Shown here: positions 43,568-55,240 of the stretch, one piece after another | How positions within the stretch are numbered: the stretch's first letter is position 1 | Layout of the letters: the number at the start of each line of letters is the position of its first letter | Program-made: the position numbers and the translations under genes | The notes under the pieces: generated by a model | What the model was told of the DNA's origin: nothing | The model's database searches: none | What the model saw: only the letters and a program-made list of their open reading frames with translations | Origin: Streptococcus gordonii | GTDB taxonomy: Bacteria > Bacillota > Bacilli > Lactobacillales > Streptococcaceae | Assembly (NCBI RefSeq): GCF_001553855.1 | Contig: NZ_LQWV01000001.1 | Span: forward strand, 186,001 to 250,000 | Direction of reading: 5' to 3' | DNA length: 64,000 nucleotides

Positions 43568-43988
43568 GATAGATGTACTCTCTTTCTAGGCCATCTCTAA
43601 ACTGCAGAAGCAAATGAACTATCTGACCTTCTTTATGTATTTGAGCAGCTTCTAGTCCATAAATCATGGGCTGATAACCACGGCCATTCCCATCTGTTTT
43701 TCTAAAATCATCGCTTTTAGACTTACCAAATGCAATCGACTTGTCATCTTGTTTGACATAAAGCCTATTTTGCTCGACTTTTTCAAAATGGCTCCGAGAT
43801 AATTCTGCATCTAACTGGTCCGCAAACAAGAGCCATTCCTTAGCCTTAGTTTGCTCTTGATACTGAATCTCACTAGCTAGAAGCTTGGTCATTGCCTGGA
43901 AAACCAAGAGGCCACCACTGATGACCAAGAGGGCCACTAAGGCTTCCAGCAGGGTAAAGGCTGCTAGTTTACCTTTTTTCAACATCAA
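43548..43988 (-). CDS. comYF: Competence pseudopilus protein ComYF (ComGF)
   Basis: A 146-residue minor pseudopilin with a type IV leader ([20 protein letters not shown]) cleaved by the prepilin peptidase before F, and a ComGF-like C-terminal domain ([17 protein letters not shown]). It overlaps comYE and comYG, typical for this operon. Confidence 0.9.
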   Translation of the reverse strand: MMLKKGKLAAFTLLEALVALLVISGGLLVFQAMTKLLASEIQYQEQTKAKEWLLFADQLDAELSRSHFEKVEQNRLYVKQDDKSIAFGKSKSDDFRKTDGNGRGYQPMIYGLEAAQIHKEGQIVHLLLQFRDGLEREYIYRVEEEH

Positions 43989-44268
43989 TCAATTCCTCCC
44001 CCTGATGGAACACTCGAATCTGATTCTTTGTTCTCTGAATCCGAATTTCAATGCCATTTAAAGAAAGATGGTCCTGCCCTGTTTGGAGGGCCATTTGGGC
44101 CACCCTCAGGACCTCTTCTTTTTCTAAAATGACAGCTGCTTCTTTGCGTGATTGCGTGATTTGACCTAGTAGCAAACTTGCAATTACAGCAAAAACTCCC
44201 AAAGCTAGTAAGGCTTCCAGTAAGATGGTCCCTTTAATTTGTCGTTTTCTTAAATTTACCATTTCCAA
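43969..44268 (-). CDS. comYE: Competence pseudopilus protein ComYE (ComGE)
   Basis: A 99-residue minor pseudopilin with the leader-like segment [20 protein letters not shown]. It overlaps comYD by 35 bases and comYF by 20. Required for pilus function in related streptococci. Confidence 0.87.
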   Translation of the reverse strand: MEMVNLRKRQIKGTILLEALLALGVFAVIASLLLGQITQSRKEAAVILEKEEVLRVAQMALQTGQDHLSLNGIEIRIQRTKNQIRVFHQGEELIDVEKR

Positions 44269-44662
44269 TATAGAGTTGATAGGTCACCAGTCCTTCCTTG
44301 GTTTGAAACTGAACTTTACTGAGTGAAGAATTACCACCAGCCTTATCAAAATAGATCTGTGTAGATTCAGGTGCTTGGATTCCTTTGGGAATTGGAAGAC
44401 GAGCATAACCGTTTGAAATCTCTTGACTGGATATTTCTAGCACCAGCTTTCTCTGAGAAGATACGCTAAGCTTCTGACTTTCCTGATAAAAATGCTCAAA
44501 TTCTAAAAAGAAGATCTTTGCCTGAATCTGCTCAAAAGTAGCTTGAACTGAACTTGATAGAGCCAGCAAGATAAAACTGCTAATCATCAAGACCAAGAGG
44601 CTTTCCAAAACTGTAAAGGCCTTAATTTGCAACTGCCTGAGTCTCACTATTGTTCTTACCAT
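44234..44662 (-). CDS. comYD: Competence pseudopilus protein ComYD (ComGD)
   Basis: A 142-residue minor pseudopilin with the leader QIKAFTVLESLLVLMISSF. It starts inside comYC (41-base overlap); an internal GTG (MVRTIV region) is an alternative start. Forms the initiating tip complex of the transformation pilus with the other minor pilins (family knowledge). Confidence 0.88.
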   Translation of the reverse strand: MVRTIVRLRQLQIKAFTVLESLLVLMISSFILLALSSSVQATFEQIQAKIFFLEFEHFYQESQKLSVSSQRKLVLEISSQEISNGYARLPIPKGIQAPESTQIYFDKAGGNSSLSKVQFQTKEGLVTYQLYIGNGKFKKTTN

Positions 44663-44939
44663 AATAAGCCTTGTAAGAGTCTGCTTGCTTTTGACTAATG
44701 TTCCCAGCTGCGACTAGTTTGCTAAGGGTTGCTTGATCTCCTGTATTTTTGAGTTCATAGAGCTCAGCCTGGCTTTCAACTACCTTAACCACCGCAGCAT
44801 TTCCAGTATCCGAAACAGCCTCTTTTTGCTTGGTTAGATTAGGTACAAACAAGAGCATAAGGACACTGATGATCAGAAGGACGACTAGCATTTCTACCAG
44901 AGTAAAAGCTTTCACACGTAAATTTTTTAATTTGTTCAT
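44622..44939 (-). CDS. comYC: Major competence pilin ComYC (ComGC)
   Basis: A 105-residue major pilin with a basic leader and the cleavage motif VKAFTLVEMLVVLLII; the F after the cleaved Ala is methylated in the family. It forms the shaft of the type IV transformation pilus that captures DNA. It overlaps comYB by 4 bases (ATGA). Confidence 0.94.
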   Translation of the reverse strand: MNKLKNLRVKAFTLVEMLVVLLIISVLMLLFVPNLTKQKEAVSDTGNAAVVKVVESQAELYELKNTGDQATLSKLVAAGNISQKQADSYKAYYGKNNSETQAVAN

Positions 44940-46021
44940 AGATGAACCTCCATATTTTGATAAAGGGGCAATAGCATTGCCGCATACAATAAGACAATCA
45001 TCAAGGCTACAAAGACAAAGACTAGGGGCTGAATCAGATTCATGGTCCGATTGACCCTACCAAAAAATTCTTCCCAAGTCTTAAGAGCATAGATTTCTAG
45101 TTCGCTTCCCAGCTTAGATTTGACTTCCCCGTATTCGATGATTAGAGACAATTCCTTTTTGAAAAAAGGATACGAAGCAATTTTATCTGAAAATTCTTGA
45201 CCGTTTTGTAAAGCTTGACCTAAATCTTGACCAATTTCCTGAAATAAAACCGAGCGTTGCTCTTGCATAATCTGAAAAATCTGACTGAGCTCCAAGCCTT
45301 GCCCAATCATATTGCCCCATTCACGCGCATAATAGGCGGTTAGGTAAATCTTTACAAAGGATCCAACAAAAGGCAGGCGAGCTAAGAAAGAGTATACAGG
45401 GATCCGTTTCTGGCCTTTGAAAATCAGATAAATCGCTCCTGTTAATCCAAGTAACATTAAGACAGATAGTAGAAAAATAGTCGGCAAATGACCAATGAGT
45501 TGAGTTGCAAAATTTTGACTGCTGAGTTGGGGTAATAGGTAATTTCTCAAGCCCATCATAATCAATACCAAAAAGCCAAGAAGCATCATGGGATAGGTCG
45601 CTACTTCAATTAACTTCTTTTTTACCTTCGCAAGATTATCCAGATATTCCTCTATTTTTAGCAAGGCAAGCGATAAATTCCCATGTAGCTCAGCCAATGA
45701 CAGCTGGGTTACTACCGCGTCAGAAAAACCAAGTCCAGTCATAATCTCTGAAAATGCTTGTCCATTAGCTAAGCCACGACGCATTTGCTGAACATAGTTC
45801 TGCTCCAAAAGAGCACTTCGTCCTAAAAAATCCACAGTCTCAGCCAAATGAAAACCACTAGAGAATAAATTATTAAACAGTTCAATGACCTGTTTTTGCT
45901 TGCTAGTTCCTAATTTTTTCTGCCTCTGCTTGCTCAGGATGGATATGTCCTGCTGCAAGAAGCTGATCAATCTGCTGATTCCAGACGGTCGGCTCGTGTT
46001 CTTGGTAGTTGTTGCTGGCAA
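44936..46021 (-). CDS. comYB: Competence pilus membrane platform ComYB (ComGB)
   Basis: A GspF/PilC-type inner-membrane platform protein with two T2SF domains (FSSGFHLAETVDFLGRS, then GQGLELSQIFQIMQEQRS) and three large hydrophobic segments. The open frame begins at 46021, 119 bases inside comYA; the family usually starts near DISILSKQRQKKL, so the true start is probably close to residue 22 (a TTG at 45958) and the first 20 residues may not be translated. It anchors pilus assembly driven by ComYA. Confidence 0.9.
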   Translation of the reverse strand: MPATTTKNTSRPSGISRLISFLQQDISILSKQRQKKLGTSKQKQVIELFNNLFSSGFHLAETVDFLGRSALLEQNYVQQMRRGLANGQAFSEIMTGLGFSDAVVTQLSLAELHGNLSLALLKIEEYLDNLAKVKKKLIEVATYPMMLLGFLVLIMMGLRNYLLPQLSSQNFATQLIGHLPTIFLLSVLMLLGLTGAIYLIFKGQKRIPVYSFLARLPFVGSFVKIYLTAYYAREWGNMIGQGLELSQIFQIMQEQRSVLFQEIGQDLGQALQNGQEFSDKIASYPFFKKELSLIIEYGEVKSKLGSELEIYALKTWEEFFGRVNRTMNLIQPLVFVFVALMIVLLYAAMLLPLYQNMEVHL

Positions 46022-46841
46022 AGTCTATCACACCTCCTCCCCCAATCAAGCGCTGATAGCAAATACCCTGTAAAACAATTTTTAGCTCCTCTTCGCTGAC
46101 ACCCAGCTCCAACAAACGCTCGTAAACACCAGGAATGCTTTTAGCATGAATCGTTGAAAAAACTGTAGCTCCCGTCAAGCTAGCTCGAACCACAGCTCTA
46201 GCAGTTTCACTATCCCGAATTTCTCCAATGATGAGCAAGTCCGGACGGTGACGCAGAGAAAGCTTAATCAGACTTTCGTAAGTCAGACCAATCGTTTCAT
46301 TCAGCTGTAGCTGAAGCATATCCTCTTGCTTGATTTCAACAGGATCCTCAATGGACATAACCTGCTGACCCTTAAATTTTAGCTGAGCTAATTGATGCAT
46401 GAGAGTGGTCTTGCCACTCCCTACTGGTCCCGAAAAAAGATACAGTCCTCGATCCTTAAACTTCTCTCTAAACTCAGGAAAATGAGTAAACCAAAACTTC
46501 AATTCTGTCTCTTCATCGTGCAAAAGTCGAATAACCAAACTTTCATATCCACGATAATCACCTACAGTTGACAGACGAATTGATGTTTCCTTATCATCAT
46601 AACGATAATCACAGGATCCCAGCTGACTGCGACGTTTTTCTCCTACATTCATCCCAGCTAAAAATTTAAAATGACTAATCACAGCGGCTAATTGGTCAAA
46701 ATCATAAGTCTGTATGAAGCGTCGTTCATCACCAATCCGCATATAAAGTTCATAGCAATCATCCTTGGGTACAAAATAAATATCCTGAGCACACTCTTCC
46801 TTAGCCTGCCGGACAATCGCCTGGGCAATTTTTTGAACCAT
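45903..46841 (-). CDS. comYA: Competence pilus assembly ATPase ComYA (ComGA)
   Basis: A 312-residue GspE/PilB-type ATPase that powers the transformation pilus. Motifs: Walker A GPVGSGKTTL, Asp box SIEDPVE, Walker B DLLIIGEIRD and His box STIHAKSIPG. First gene of comYA-G; a perfect cin-box lies 58 bases upstream of the ATG, and GGGAGG precedes the start. Expression is therefore expected only during ComX-driven competence. Confidence 0.95.
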   Translation of the reverse strand: MVQKIAQAIVRQAKEECAQDIYFVPKDDCYELYMRIGDERRFIQTYDFDQLAAVISHFKFLAGMNVGEKRRSQLGSCDYRYDDKETSIRLSTVGDYRGYESLVIRLLHDEETELKFWFTHFPEFREKFKDRGLYLFSGPVGSGKTTLMHQLAQLKFKGQQVMSIEDPVEIKQEDMLQLQLNETIGLTYESLIKLSLRHRPDLLIIGEIRDSETARAVVRASLTGATVFSTIHAKSIPGVYERLLELGVSEEELKIVLQGICYQRLIGGGGVIDFASNNYQEHEPTVWNQQIDQLLAAGHIHPEQAEAEKIRN

Positions 46842-46899
46842 AAGACCTCCCTCAAATAAATTTTGTTGAAAAGTTTTTTCAAACCTTTCTTCAACTATT

Positions 46900-46907
46900 T
46901 ATTCGTA
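46900..46907 (-). promoter_or_regulatory. cin-box (ComX/SigX promoter) of comYA-G
   Basis: Minus strand TACGAATA, a perfect match to the streptococcal competence box, 58 bases upstream of comYA and directly after the DUF1033 terminator. Confidence 0.9.
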
Positions 46908-46913
46908 AACACA

Positions 46914-46943
46914 ACAAAAAAACCGATTAAATTTATCGGTTTT
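46914..46943 (-). terminator. Terminator of the DUF1033 gene
   Basis: Minus strand AAAACCGAT/ATCGGTTTT hairpin and T-run; it insulates comYA from upstream readthrough. Confidence 0.8.
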
Positions 46944-46953
46944 CTTCTTTATT

Positions 46954-47313
46954 TTATTTGATTCGGCATGATCGATGCTTCTCAAGCCCGTTTTGTTTAG
47001 CATAACCCGGACGGTATTTGCTTTTTGGAATAACCTTTTCATCTTCCAACAATATAATTGACCTATATTGCTGAACGTAGTCGTCACATTCTTCACACCA
47101 TCTCTGATCTTTTTCATTCCAAAAGACAGTCATCAAATCACTGCGACTCTTATATTCTTTAAATTCTGTTTCTAATTTTAGCCATTGAATTTTATAGAAT
47201 TTCAAAGCATCATAGTACTTTTCAAACCGTTGTTCTTGAATAATATCATTTTCCCAACCGTCTAAAAACCACCAGGGTTCAAAGTCCCCATACATTTCTA
47301 CTACTCGGTACAT
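46954..47313 (-). CDS. DUF1033 family protein
   Basis: A 119-residue protein starting MYRVVEMYGDFEPWWFLDGW and rich in aromatic and charged residues, with a C-x2-C motif (WCEECDDYV). It matches DUF1033, a short family of lactobacilli and streptococci often placed next to the comG/comY operon. Function unknown. The start at 47313 is chosen for the GGAAG site; a further ATG at 47346 exists. About 210 bases upstream, to the rpoC terminator, show nothing beyond a possible TATAAT at 47334. Confidence 0.85.
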   Translation of the reverse strand: MYRVVEMYGDFEPWWFLDGWENDIIQEQRFEKYYDALKFYKIQWLKLETEFKEYKSRSDLMTVFWNEKDQRWCEECDDYVQQYRSIILLEDEKVIPKSKYRPGYAKQNGLEKHRSCRIK

Positions 47314-47525
47314 ATTTTCTTCCTTTGTACCGTATATTATATACAAAATCCTTTGATAATGAAACTAATTTGCTCATGGTTAGTTCTATATTTTAGACAA
47401 AATCAATGGGGATGCTTTATTTTATACTCTATAATCAAGCAATTCAGCTAAAATGGAGAATTTTCTCTCATCTTGCAAATACCAAAGCCTGAGATTTTTA
47501 GGGCTCAACCAAGCTTATCTCCGAT

Positions 47526-47560
47526 AAAAAAGAAACCCGTTTTTAAAACGAGTTTCTTTC
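47526..47560 (-). terminator. rpoBC terminator
   Basis: Minus strand AAAGAAACTCGT / ACGGGTTTCTTT hairpin with T-run, just after the rpoC stop. Confidence 0.9.
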
Positions 47561-47563
47561 ATC

Positions 47564-50500
47564 TTATTCTGTGACTAGTGTTTCAGTAGACTCTACGTCT
47601 TCTGGAGTCACCACAACTTCATCAATGATTTCAACTTCATTGATAGCTTGTGGTTCCAAGTTGCGGTAGCGAGCCATACCTGTACCAGCAGGGATAATCT
47701 TACCGATGATAACATTTTCCTTAAGTCCAAGCAGATGGTCTTTCTTACCACGGATAGCCGCATCAGTCAAGACACGAGTTGTTTCCTGGAAGGAAGCTGC
47801 AGACAGGAAGCTGTTTGTCTCAAGGGAAGCTTTGGTGATCCCCATGAGGACTGGACGAGCTGTCGCAGGTACACCACCTGAGATAACTACATCACGGTTA
47901 GCATCTGTAAAGTCTGTAATATCCATAAGAGTTCCCATAAGGAGATCTGTATCACCTGGATCCATGACACGTACTTTACGGATCATTTGACGAACCATTA
48001 CTTCGATGTGCTTGTCACCGATTTCTACCCCTTGGCTACGGTAAACTTTCTGTACCTCAGCAAGCAGGTAAGTTTCAACGGACAAGACATCACGAACAGC
48101 CAGCAAGTGCTTAGGTTGGATAGAACCTTCTGTCAAAGCAGCACCGCGAGACACTTGGTCGCCTACTTCAACTTTCATACGAGCTGTAAATGGTACCACA
48201 TACTCGCCTTCACCAGTTTGACCTTTAACAAAGACCTTCTTGGTACGAGTAGATGCATCTTCTTCGATGGCTGTAACCTCACCCTTGACTTCAGTGATAA
48301 CCGCTTCCCCTTTCGGATTACGGGCTTCAAAGATTTCTTGGACACGAGGAAGACCTTGCGTGATATCTGAGCTTGAAGCAACACCACCCGTGTGGAAGGT
48401 ACGCATGGTCAACTGAGTACCAGGTTCCCCGATAGATTGAGCAGCGATTGTTCCGACTGCTTCACCCACTTCAACCGCATCACCAGTTGCCAAGTTAATA
48501 CCATAACAGTGGCGGCAGACACCGTGACGAGTGTTACATGTTAGAACGCTGCGGATTGTGACTTCCGTCACTCCAGCATTAACCACTTGACGTGCCATAT
48601 CCTCAGTTACAAGAACATCAGCAGGAACTAGGACTTCTCCTGTCTCAGGATGTTTAATAGATTTCTTAGTATAACGACCAACCAAACGCTCTTCAAGAGG
48701 TTCGATCATTTCCTTACCATCTGTGATAGAAGTAATAAGGAGTCCACGATCTGTTCCACAGTCGTCTTCACGGATGATAACGTCTTGAGCAACGTCAACC
48801 AAACGACGTGTCAGGTAACCAGAGTCGGCTGTCTTAAGGGCCGTATCCGTCATACCTTTACGAGCTCCGTGAGTTGAGAAGAACATTTCGAGTACTGACA
48901 AATCTTCACGGAAGTTAGACAAGATTGGCAATTCCATGATACGTCCGTTTGGCGCAGCCATCAAACCACGCATACCGGCAAGCTGTGAGAAGTTTGAGAT
49001 GTTACCACGCGCTCCAGAGTCCATCATCATAACGATAGGGTTCTTCGGATCTTGGTTGGCAACCAAACGTTTTTCAAGTTTTTCACGGGCTGCACGCCAT
49101 TCAGCAGTGACAGCATTGTAGCGTTCGTCGTCTGTGATCATACCACGGCGGAATTGTTTAGTGATTTGTTCTACACGTTTGTGAGATTCTTCGATAATCT
49201 CAGCCTTGTCTTCGACAACCGGAATATCAGCGATACCCACTGTCAAACCAGCCAAAGTAGAATGGTGGTAACCCAAGTTCTTCAAACGGTCAAGCAGGGC
49301 AGATGTTTCTGTTGTACGGAAGCGTTTGAAGATTTCAGCGATAATATTCCCAAGATTTTTCTTCTTAAATGGTACATTCAATTCAAGAGCTTGAATGGCT
49401 TCCTTGATATCTTTTCCTGATTCTAAGAAGTACTTATCCGGAACACCTTCAGTCAAGTTAGCATTGGTTGGCTCTTGCAGATAAGGCAATTCCTCCGGCA
49501 TAATCGCATTAAAGAGAATTTTACCAACTGTGGTCATCAAAATTTTATGTTTTTGCGACTCAGTCCATGGTTTCGCCAGGCTATCGGTTGTGATACCTAC
49601 ACGAGTATGCAAGTGCACATAACCATTACGAAGAGCCATGACAGCTTCATCCATATCTTTGAAGACCATACCTTCGCCTTCGCGACCTGCTTCTTCCATA
49701 GTCAGGTAGTAGTTACCTAGGACCATATCCTGAGATGGCGTTACAACTGGTTTACCATCTTTAGGGTTCAAGATATGCTCAGCAGCTAGCATGAGGATAC
49801 GAGCTTCTGCTTGCGCTTCTTCTGAAAGCGGTACGTGGATAGCCATTTGGTCACCGTCAAAGTCGGCATTGTAGGCTTCACAGACCAATGGATGCAGACG
49901 CAAAGCTTTACCGTCAATTAGAACTGGCTCGAAGGCCTGGATTCCCAAACGGTGAAGGGTCGGTGCGCGGTTCAAGAGCACTGGGTGTTCCTTGATTACT
50001 TCTTCCAGGATATCCCAGATACGCTCATCTCCACGTTCCACCAAGCGTTTTGCAGCTTTTACGTTTTGCACGATATCACGCGCAACGATTTCACGCATCA
50101 CAAATGGTTTAAAGAGCTCAATCGCCATTTCACGTGGCACACCACATTGGTACATCTTTAGAGTTGGTCCAACGGCGATAACAGAACGTCCTGAGAAGTC
50201 AACCCGTTTACCGAGCAAGTTTTGACGGAAGCGTCCTTGCTTCCCTTTAAGCATGTGGCTTAATGATTTAAGCGGACGGCTACCTGGTCCTGTGATCGGA
50301 CGACCACGACGACCATTATCAATCAAAGCATCTACCGCTTCTTGAAGCATCCGCTTCTCATTTTGAACGATGATACCAGGTGCATTCAACTCAAGCAAGC
50401 GCGCCAAACGATTGTTCCGGTTAATAACACGACGGTAAAGATCATTAAGGTCAGAAGCCGCAAAACGACCACCATCCAGTTGAACCATCGGACGCAAATC

Positions 50501-51211
50501 TGGCGGAATAACCGGCAGAATATTGAGAACCATCCATTCTGGTTTATTACCAGACTTATAGAAGGCATCTAAGACATCCAAACGACGGACAGCCTTAACA
50601 CGTTTTTGTCCAGTCGCGGTTTTTAATTCTTCTTTGAGAACAGTAATTTCAGCTTCCAAGTCTACTTGTTTCAAGAGATCTTGAATAGCTTCCGCTCCCA
50701 TCTTAGCTACAAATGAGCCTGCACCATACTCGCGCAAACGTTCACGGTACTCACGTTCAGTCATAATTGACTTGTGCTCTAGCGGTGTATCCTTAGGATC
50801 AATGACCACATAAGCCGCAAAATAAATGACTTCTTCCAAAGCACGAGGACTCATATCCAAAGTGAGTCCCATGCGGCTTGGAATTCCTTTAAAGTACCAA
50901 ATATGTGAAACAGGTGCCTTCAATTCGATGTGCCCCATACGTTCACGACGAACTTTAGCGCGGGTTACTTCAACACCACAGCGGTCACAAATAATTCCCT
51001 TGTAACGAATCCGTTTGTACTTACCACAAGCACATTCCCAATCCTTGGTTGGGCCAAAAATAACTTCGTCAAAGAGGCCTTCGCGTTCTGGTTTAAGTGT
51101 GCGGTAATTGATTGTTTCAGGTTTCTTCACTTCCCCATAAGACCATGAACGGACCTTATTGGGAGAAGCTAGGGTGATTTGCATACTTTTAAAACGATTT
51201 ACATCAACCAC
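47564..51211 (-). CDS. rpoC: RNA polymerase subunit beta-prime
   Basis: A 1215-residue largest subunit. The N-terminal zinc finger ([20 protein letters not shown], about 60-80), the catalytic [14 protein letters not shown] magnesium loop, the trigger-loop region ([18 protein letters not shown]) and the second zinc site ([13 protein letters not shown]) are all present. Cotranscribed with rpoB, starting 40 bases after it. Length typical of streptococci. Confidence 0.98.
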   Translation of the reverse strand: MVDVNRFKSMQITLASPNKVRSWSYGEVKKPETINYRTLKPEREGLFDEVIFGPTKDWECACGKYKRIRYKGIICDRCGVEVTRAKVRRERMGHIELKAPVSHIWYFKGIPSRMGLTLDMSPRALEEVIYFAAYVVIDPKDTPLEHKSIMTEREYRERLREYGAGSFVAKMGAEAIQDLLKQVDLEAEITVLKEELKTATGQKRVKAVRRLDVLDAFYKSGNKPEWMVLNILPVIPPDLRPMVQLDGGRFAASDLNDLYRRVINRNNRLARLLELNAPGIIVQNEKRMLQEAVDALIDNGRRGRPITGPGSRPLKSLSHMLKGKQGRFRQNLLGKRVDFSGRSVIAVGPTLKMYQCGVPREMAIELFKPFVMREIVARDIVQNVKAAKRLVERGDERIWDILEEVIKEHPVLLNRAPTLHRLGIQAFEPVLIDGKALRLHPLVCEAYNADFDGDQMAIHVPLSEEAQAEARILMLAAEHILNPKDGKPVVTPSQDMVLGNYYLTMEEAGREGEGMVFKDMDEAVMALRNGYVHLHTRVGITTDSLAKPWTESQKHKILMTTVGKILFNAIMPEELPYLQEPTNANLTEGVPDKYFLESGKDIKEAIQALELNVPFKKKNLGNIIAEIFKRFRTTETSALLDRLKNLGYHHSTLAGLTVGIADIPVVEDKAEIIEESHKRVEQITKQFRRGMITDDERYNAVTAEWRAAREKLEKRLVANQDPKNPIVMMMDSGARGNISNFSQLAGMRGLMAAPNGRIMELPILSNFREDLSVLEMFFSTHGARKGMTDTALKTADSGYLTRRLVDVAQDVIIREDDCGTDRGLLITSITDGKEMIEPLEERLVGRYTKKSIKHPETGEVLVPADVLVTEDMARQVVNAGVTEVTIRSVLTCNTRHGVCRHCYGINLATGDAVEVGEAVGTIAAQSIGEPGTQLTMRTFHTGGVASSSDITQGLPRVQEIFEARNPKGEAVITEVKGEVTAIEEDASTRTKKVFVKGQTGEGEYVVPFTARMKVEVGDQVSRGAALTEGSIQPKHLLAVRDVLSVETYLLAEVQKVYRSQGVEIGDKHIEVMVRQMIRKVRVMDPGDTDLLMGTLMDITDFTDANRDVVISGGVPATARPVLMGITKASLETNSFLSAASFQETTRVLTDAAIRGKKDHLLGLKENVIIGKIIPAGTGMARYRNLEPQAINEVEIIDEVVVTPEDVESTETLVTE

Positions 51212-51251
51212 TATTTCTTACCTTTCTTCATTTTCTAGTCAGTGTGAATTC

Positions 51252-54200
51252 TTATTCTTTTCCTTCAGCTTCAAAGGCTGCTTTCGCTTCTTGAGCTGCT
51301 TTTTCGCGCGCTTTTTCAAGATCGTCAACGTGAATCACGTCATCGTCTTCTCCTTCGTCTAGGTCGCGCAGTTCTACTTCATTATCATCTTCGTCGAGAA
51401 CGCGCATGTCCAGACCAAGAGATTGCAATTCTTTAACAAGGACACGGAAGGATTCTGGCACACCTGGTTTTGGAATTGGTTTCCCTTTAGTGATAGCTTC
51501 ATAAGCTTTCAGACGTCCATTAACATCATCTGACTTGTAAGTCAGGATTTCTTGCAGAACGTTAGAAGCACCATAAGCTTCCAAGGCCCAAACTTCCATC
51601 TCACCAAAACGTTGTCCACCAAACTGAGCTTTACCTCCGAGTGGTTGTTGGGTAACCATTGAGTAAGGTCCTACTGAGCGGGCGTGGAGTTTGTCATCTA
51701 CCATGTGGTGGAGCTTGATCATGTACATGACACCGACAGATACACGGTTGTCAAATGGCTCACCTGTACGACCATCATAAAGAACGGTCTTAGCATCACT
51801 ATCCATACCAGCTTCACGAACAGTATCCCAAAGATCATCTGAGCTAGCTCCGTCAAAGACTGGAGTTGCAATGTGAATACCCAAATTACGTGCCGCCATA
51901 CCAAGGTGGAGCTCCATAACCTGACCAATGTTCATACGAGATGGTACCCCGAGTGGGTTCAACATGATATCTACTGGTGTTCCATCTGGCAAGTAAGGCA
52001 TGTCTTCCACAGGAACGATACGGGATACAACCCCTTTGTTTCCGTGACGACCAGCCATCTTATCTCCGACCTTGATCTTACGTTTTTGAGCGATGTAGAC
52101 ACGAACCAGCATATTAACACCAGATTGTAGCTCATCACCATTTGCACGGGTAAAGATTTTCACATCACGAACGACACCATCAGCCCCGTGAGGTACACGG
52201 AGAGACGTATCACGAACTTCGCGAGATTTGTCTCCGAAGATAGCGTGCAAGAGGCGCTCTTCAGCAGAAAGATCTTTTTCACCCTTCGGAGTTACTTTTC
52301 CGACTAGGATGTCTCCTTCTTTAACTTCCGCTCCGATACGGATAATACCCATTTCGTCCAAATTGCGTAGGGCATCTTCCCCTACGTTTGGAATTTCACG
52401 GGTAATTTCTTCAGGCCCAAGCTTTGTATCACGTGTTTCTGATTCATATTCTTCCAAGTGAACTGAGGTGTAGACATCGTCTTTCACCAGACGCTCGCTC
52501 ATGATAACCGCATCCTCGAAGTTGTAACCTTCCCATGTCATGTAGGCAACGATTGGGTTTTGTCCCAAGGCCATTTCTCCATTTTCCATAGAAGGTCCGT
52601 CGGCGATAAAGTCACCTTTTTCTACGACATCGCCAACTTTAACAAGAGTACGTTGGTTATATGCAGTTCCTGAGTTAGAACGACGGAATTTTTGAATATG
52701 ATAAACATCAAGTGATCCATCTTCACGACGGACTTCAACTTTATCTGCATCTGCATAAGTAACTTTACCATCATGCTGGGCAATGACTGCAGCTCCAGAG
52801 TCATGAGCCGCTTGGTATTCCATACCAGTACCAACATAAGGCGCTTTTGGATCAATCAATGGTACAGCCTGACGCTGCATGTTGGCACCCATGAGAGCAC
52901 GGTTAGAGTCGTCATTTCCCAAGAATGGAATACATGCTGTCGCCACAGCAACTACCTGCTTAGGTGATACATCCATGTAATCTACTTGATCTGAAGGGAA
53001 TTCTTGGTTGTTACCTTGGTGGCGTCCCATAACGATAGGCTCTGCAAAACCACCTTCTTCATTAAGCTTAGAGTTTGCCTGAGCTACGATAAACTCATCT
53101 TCTTCATCAGCTGTCAACCAAACGATTTCGTTGGTTACGATACCAGCTTCACGATCTACCTTGCGGTATGGCGTTTGGATAAATCCATATTTGTTAAGGT
53201 GTCCATAAGAAGACAAGTTATTGATCAAACCGATGTTTGGTCCTTCAGGCGTTTCGATTGGACACATACGGCCATAGTGAGTATAGTGCACGTCCCGCAC
53301 TTCATAGCCAGCACGGTCACGTGTCAAACCACCAGGTCCTAAGGCAGATAGACGACGTTTGTGAGAAAGCTCAGACAGCGGATTGTGTTGGTCCATGAAC
53401 TGAGACAACTGTGAAGAACCAAAGAATTCTTTAATGGCTGCAGTTACTGGACGAATATTAATGATTTGTTGCGGTGTAAGGACTTCATTATCTTGAACAG
53501 ACATCCGTTCACGAACGTTACGCTCCATCCGAGAAAGTCCCAGACGAACTTGGTTAGCCAAAAGCTCACCAACCGCACGAATACGACGGTTCCCCAAGTG
53601 GTCAATATCATCTACACGACCGATACCTTCAGCCAAGTTAAGGAAATAACTCATCTCAGCCAAGATGTCAGCCGGTGTTACAGTCCGAACCTTATCAGAC
53701 GGATTCGCGTTACCAATAATGGTCACAACACGATCTGGATCAGTCGGTGCCACTACCTTGAACTTCTGCAATTCTACAGGAGCTGTCAAAACAGCTGAAT
53801 CATTTGGAATATAAGTGATTTTATTCAAACCATTGTCCAACTGCTCTGCAATACTGTCAATCACACTGCGAGTCATAAGAGTTCCTGCTTCAACAAGGAT
53901 TTCACCTGTTTCAGCATCCACAAGAGGCTCAGCAATTGTTTGGTTTAGTAAACGAGTCTTGATGTTGAGCTTCTTATTAATCTTGTAGCGTCCAACAGCT
54001 GCCAAATCATAGCGATGTGGATCAAAGAAGCGAGCGACAAGAAGTGAACGAGAACTTTCAGCTGTCTTAGGTTCACCTGGACGGAGACGCTCATAGATTT
54101 CTTTCAGTGCTTCATCCGTGCGGGAATCCATAGGATTTTTGTGAATATCTTTTTCGATAGTATTGCGCACTAAGTCGCTATCACCAAAAATGTCAAAGAT

Positions 54201-54818
54201 TTCATCATCGCCTGAGAAACCAAGCGCACGCACTAGAGTGGTAAATGGAATCTTCCGTGTCCGGTCAATACGAGTGTAGGCAATGTCTTTTGAATCTGTT
54301 TCCAGCTCCAACCATGCTCCACGGTTAGGAATAACAGTTGATCCATAGCCGATTTTTCCGTTTTTATCGACTTTATCATTGAAGTAAACACCTGGAGAAC
54401 GTACCAACTGAGATACGATAATCCGCTCACCACCATTGATGATGAAAGTTCCCATTTCAGTCATAATAGGGAAATCGCCAAAGAAGACTTCCTGTGTCTT
54501 GATTTCACCAGTTTCCTTGTTAATCAGACGGAAAGTCACAAAAATTGGCGCTGAGTAGCTGGCATCATGAATGCGTGCTTCTTCCAGCGTATATTTTGGT
54601 TCTCTAATTTCATAACCAACAAATTCCAGCTCCATAGTGTCGGTAAAGTTTGAAATTGGAAGTACATCTTCAAAAACTTCCTTCAAACCATGATCCAAGA
54701 AGTCTTTAAAAGAATCTGTTTGAATCTCAATTAAGTTAGGTAAATCAAGAACTTCCTTAATTCTTGAAAAACTACGACGGGTACGATGTTTCCCGTATTG
54801 AACGTCATGTCCTGCCAA
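51252..54818 (-). CDS. rpoB: RNA polymerase subunit beta
   Basis: An 1188-residue subunit. The start codon is TTG at 54818, supported by AAGGAG 7 bases upstream and the conserved beginning [16 protein letters not shown]. The rifampicin pocket reads [16 protein letters not shown] followed by [12 protein letters not shown], without any of the classical resistance changes. Other core motifs: [14 protein letters not shown] and [13 protein letters not shown]. The C-terminus is acidic ([17 protein letters not shown]). First gene of rpoBC. Confidence 0.98.
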   Translation of the reverse strand: MAGHDVQYGKHRTRRSFSRIKEVLDLPNLIEIQTDSFKDFLDHGLKEVFEDVLPISNFTDTMELEFVGYEIREPKYTLEEARIHDASYSAPIFVTFRLINKETGEIKTQEVFFGDFPIMTEMGTFIINGGERIIVSQLVRSPGVYFNDKVDKNGKIGYGSTVIPNRGAWLELETDSKDIAYTRIDRTRKIPFTTLVRALGFSGDDEIFDIFGDSDLVRNTIEKDIHKNPMDSRTDEALKEIYERLRPGEPKTAESSRSLLVARFFDPHRYDLAAVGRYKINKKLNIKTRLLNQTIAEPLVDAETGEILVEAGTLMTRSVIDSIAEQLDNGLNKITYIPNDSAVLTAPVELQKFKVVAPTDPDRVVTIIGNANPSDKVRTVTPADILAEMSYFLNLAEGIGRVDDIDHLGNRRIRAVGELLANQVRLGLSRMERNVRERMSVQDNEVLTPQQIINIRPVTAAIKEFFGSSQLSQFMDQHNPLSELSHKRRLSALGPGGLTRDRAGYEVRDVHYTHYGRMCPIETPEGPNIGLINNLSSYGHLNKYGFIQTPYRKVDREAGIVTNEIVWLTADEEDEFIVAQANSKLNEEGGFAEPIVMGRHQGNNQEFPSDQVDYMDVSPKQVVAVATACIPFLGNDDSNRALMGANMQRQAVPLIDPKAPYVGTGMEYQAAHDSGAAVIAQHDGKVTYADADKVEVRREDGSLDVYHIQKFRRSNSGTAYNQRTLVKVGDVVEKGDFIADGPSMENGEMALGQNPIVAYMTWEGYNFEDAVIMSERLVKDDVYTSVHLEEYESETRDTKLGPEEITREIPNVGEDALRNLDEMGIIRIGAEVKEGDILVGKVTPKGEKDLSAEERLLHAIFGDKSREVRDTSLRVPHGADGVVRDVKIFTRANGDELQSGVNMLVRVYIAQKRKIKVGDKMAGRHGNKGVVSRIVPVEDMPYLPDGTPVDIMLNPLGVPSRMNIGQVMELHLGMAARNLGIHIATPVFDGASSDDLWDTVREAGMDSDAKTVLYDGRTGEPFDNRVSVGVMYMIKLHHMVDDKLHARSVGPYSMVTQQPLGGKAQFGGQRFGEMEVWALEAYGASNVLQEILTYKSDDVNGRLKAYEAITKGKPIPKPGVPESFRVLVKELQSLGLDMRVLDEDDNEVELRDLDEGEDDDVIHVDDLEKAREKAAQEAKAAFEAEGKE

Positions 54819-55082
54819 GTTTTTACTCCTTTATAGTAAGATACGCAGCCCATCAACAAAGCTTAAAGAAATTCCAGATTTTGAATTGATAAAGAAATGA
54901 ATCTTTTCTAACCAGGAACTTCTTACCGGCTCTTTTAGGGCGAGTTCAATTAAATCTTTTCAGAGGCAATTCCTCTATTCTGTTTTGTCAAACTGCAAAA
55001 CAGCTACAATCAGTCCCTTTTGTTTAATTTTCAGAAAAATTAAATTATGATGACATAATTCATTTTTCCTAAAAATAGGCAC
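54819..55082 (-). other. Long rpoB upstream region without genes
   Basis: About 260 bases between the pbp1b terminator and the rpoB TTG. A TTGACA occurs near 54985 but without a good -10; AGAGG-N5-CCTCT (54961-54975) is a small hairpin. I could not place the promoter or any known leader motif. Confidence 0.4.
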
Positions 55083-55143
55083 AAAAAGAGCAGCTAAATC
55101 TGACTTATGAAAGTTTGATTTAACTGCTGTAAGCTCTTTTGGA
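55083..55143 (-). terminator. pbp1b terminator
   Basis: Minus strand GAGC-N4-AGCAGTTAAATC pairs with GATTTAGCTGCTC (small bulge) and runs into TTTTT, about 100 bases after the pbp1b stop. Confidence 0.8.
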
Positions 55144-55240
55144 CAATATTTCAAAAAAGCAGACGACAAATTATTAATAATATTGTACCTTATTTTGCCT
55201 GAAAATGCAAGATTATCGGCGTTATGAAAGCCTTTTTATT

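Noticed and set aside
47648..54436. Many open frames antisense to rpoC and rpoB
   Set aside because: Codon-bias shadows of the two large polymerase genes; cysteine/histidine-rich translations without motifs.
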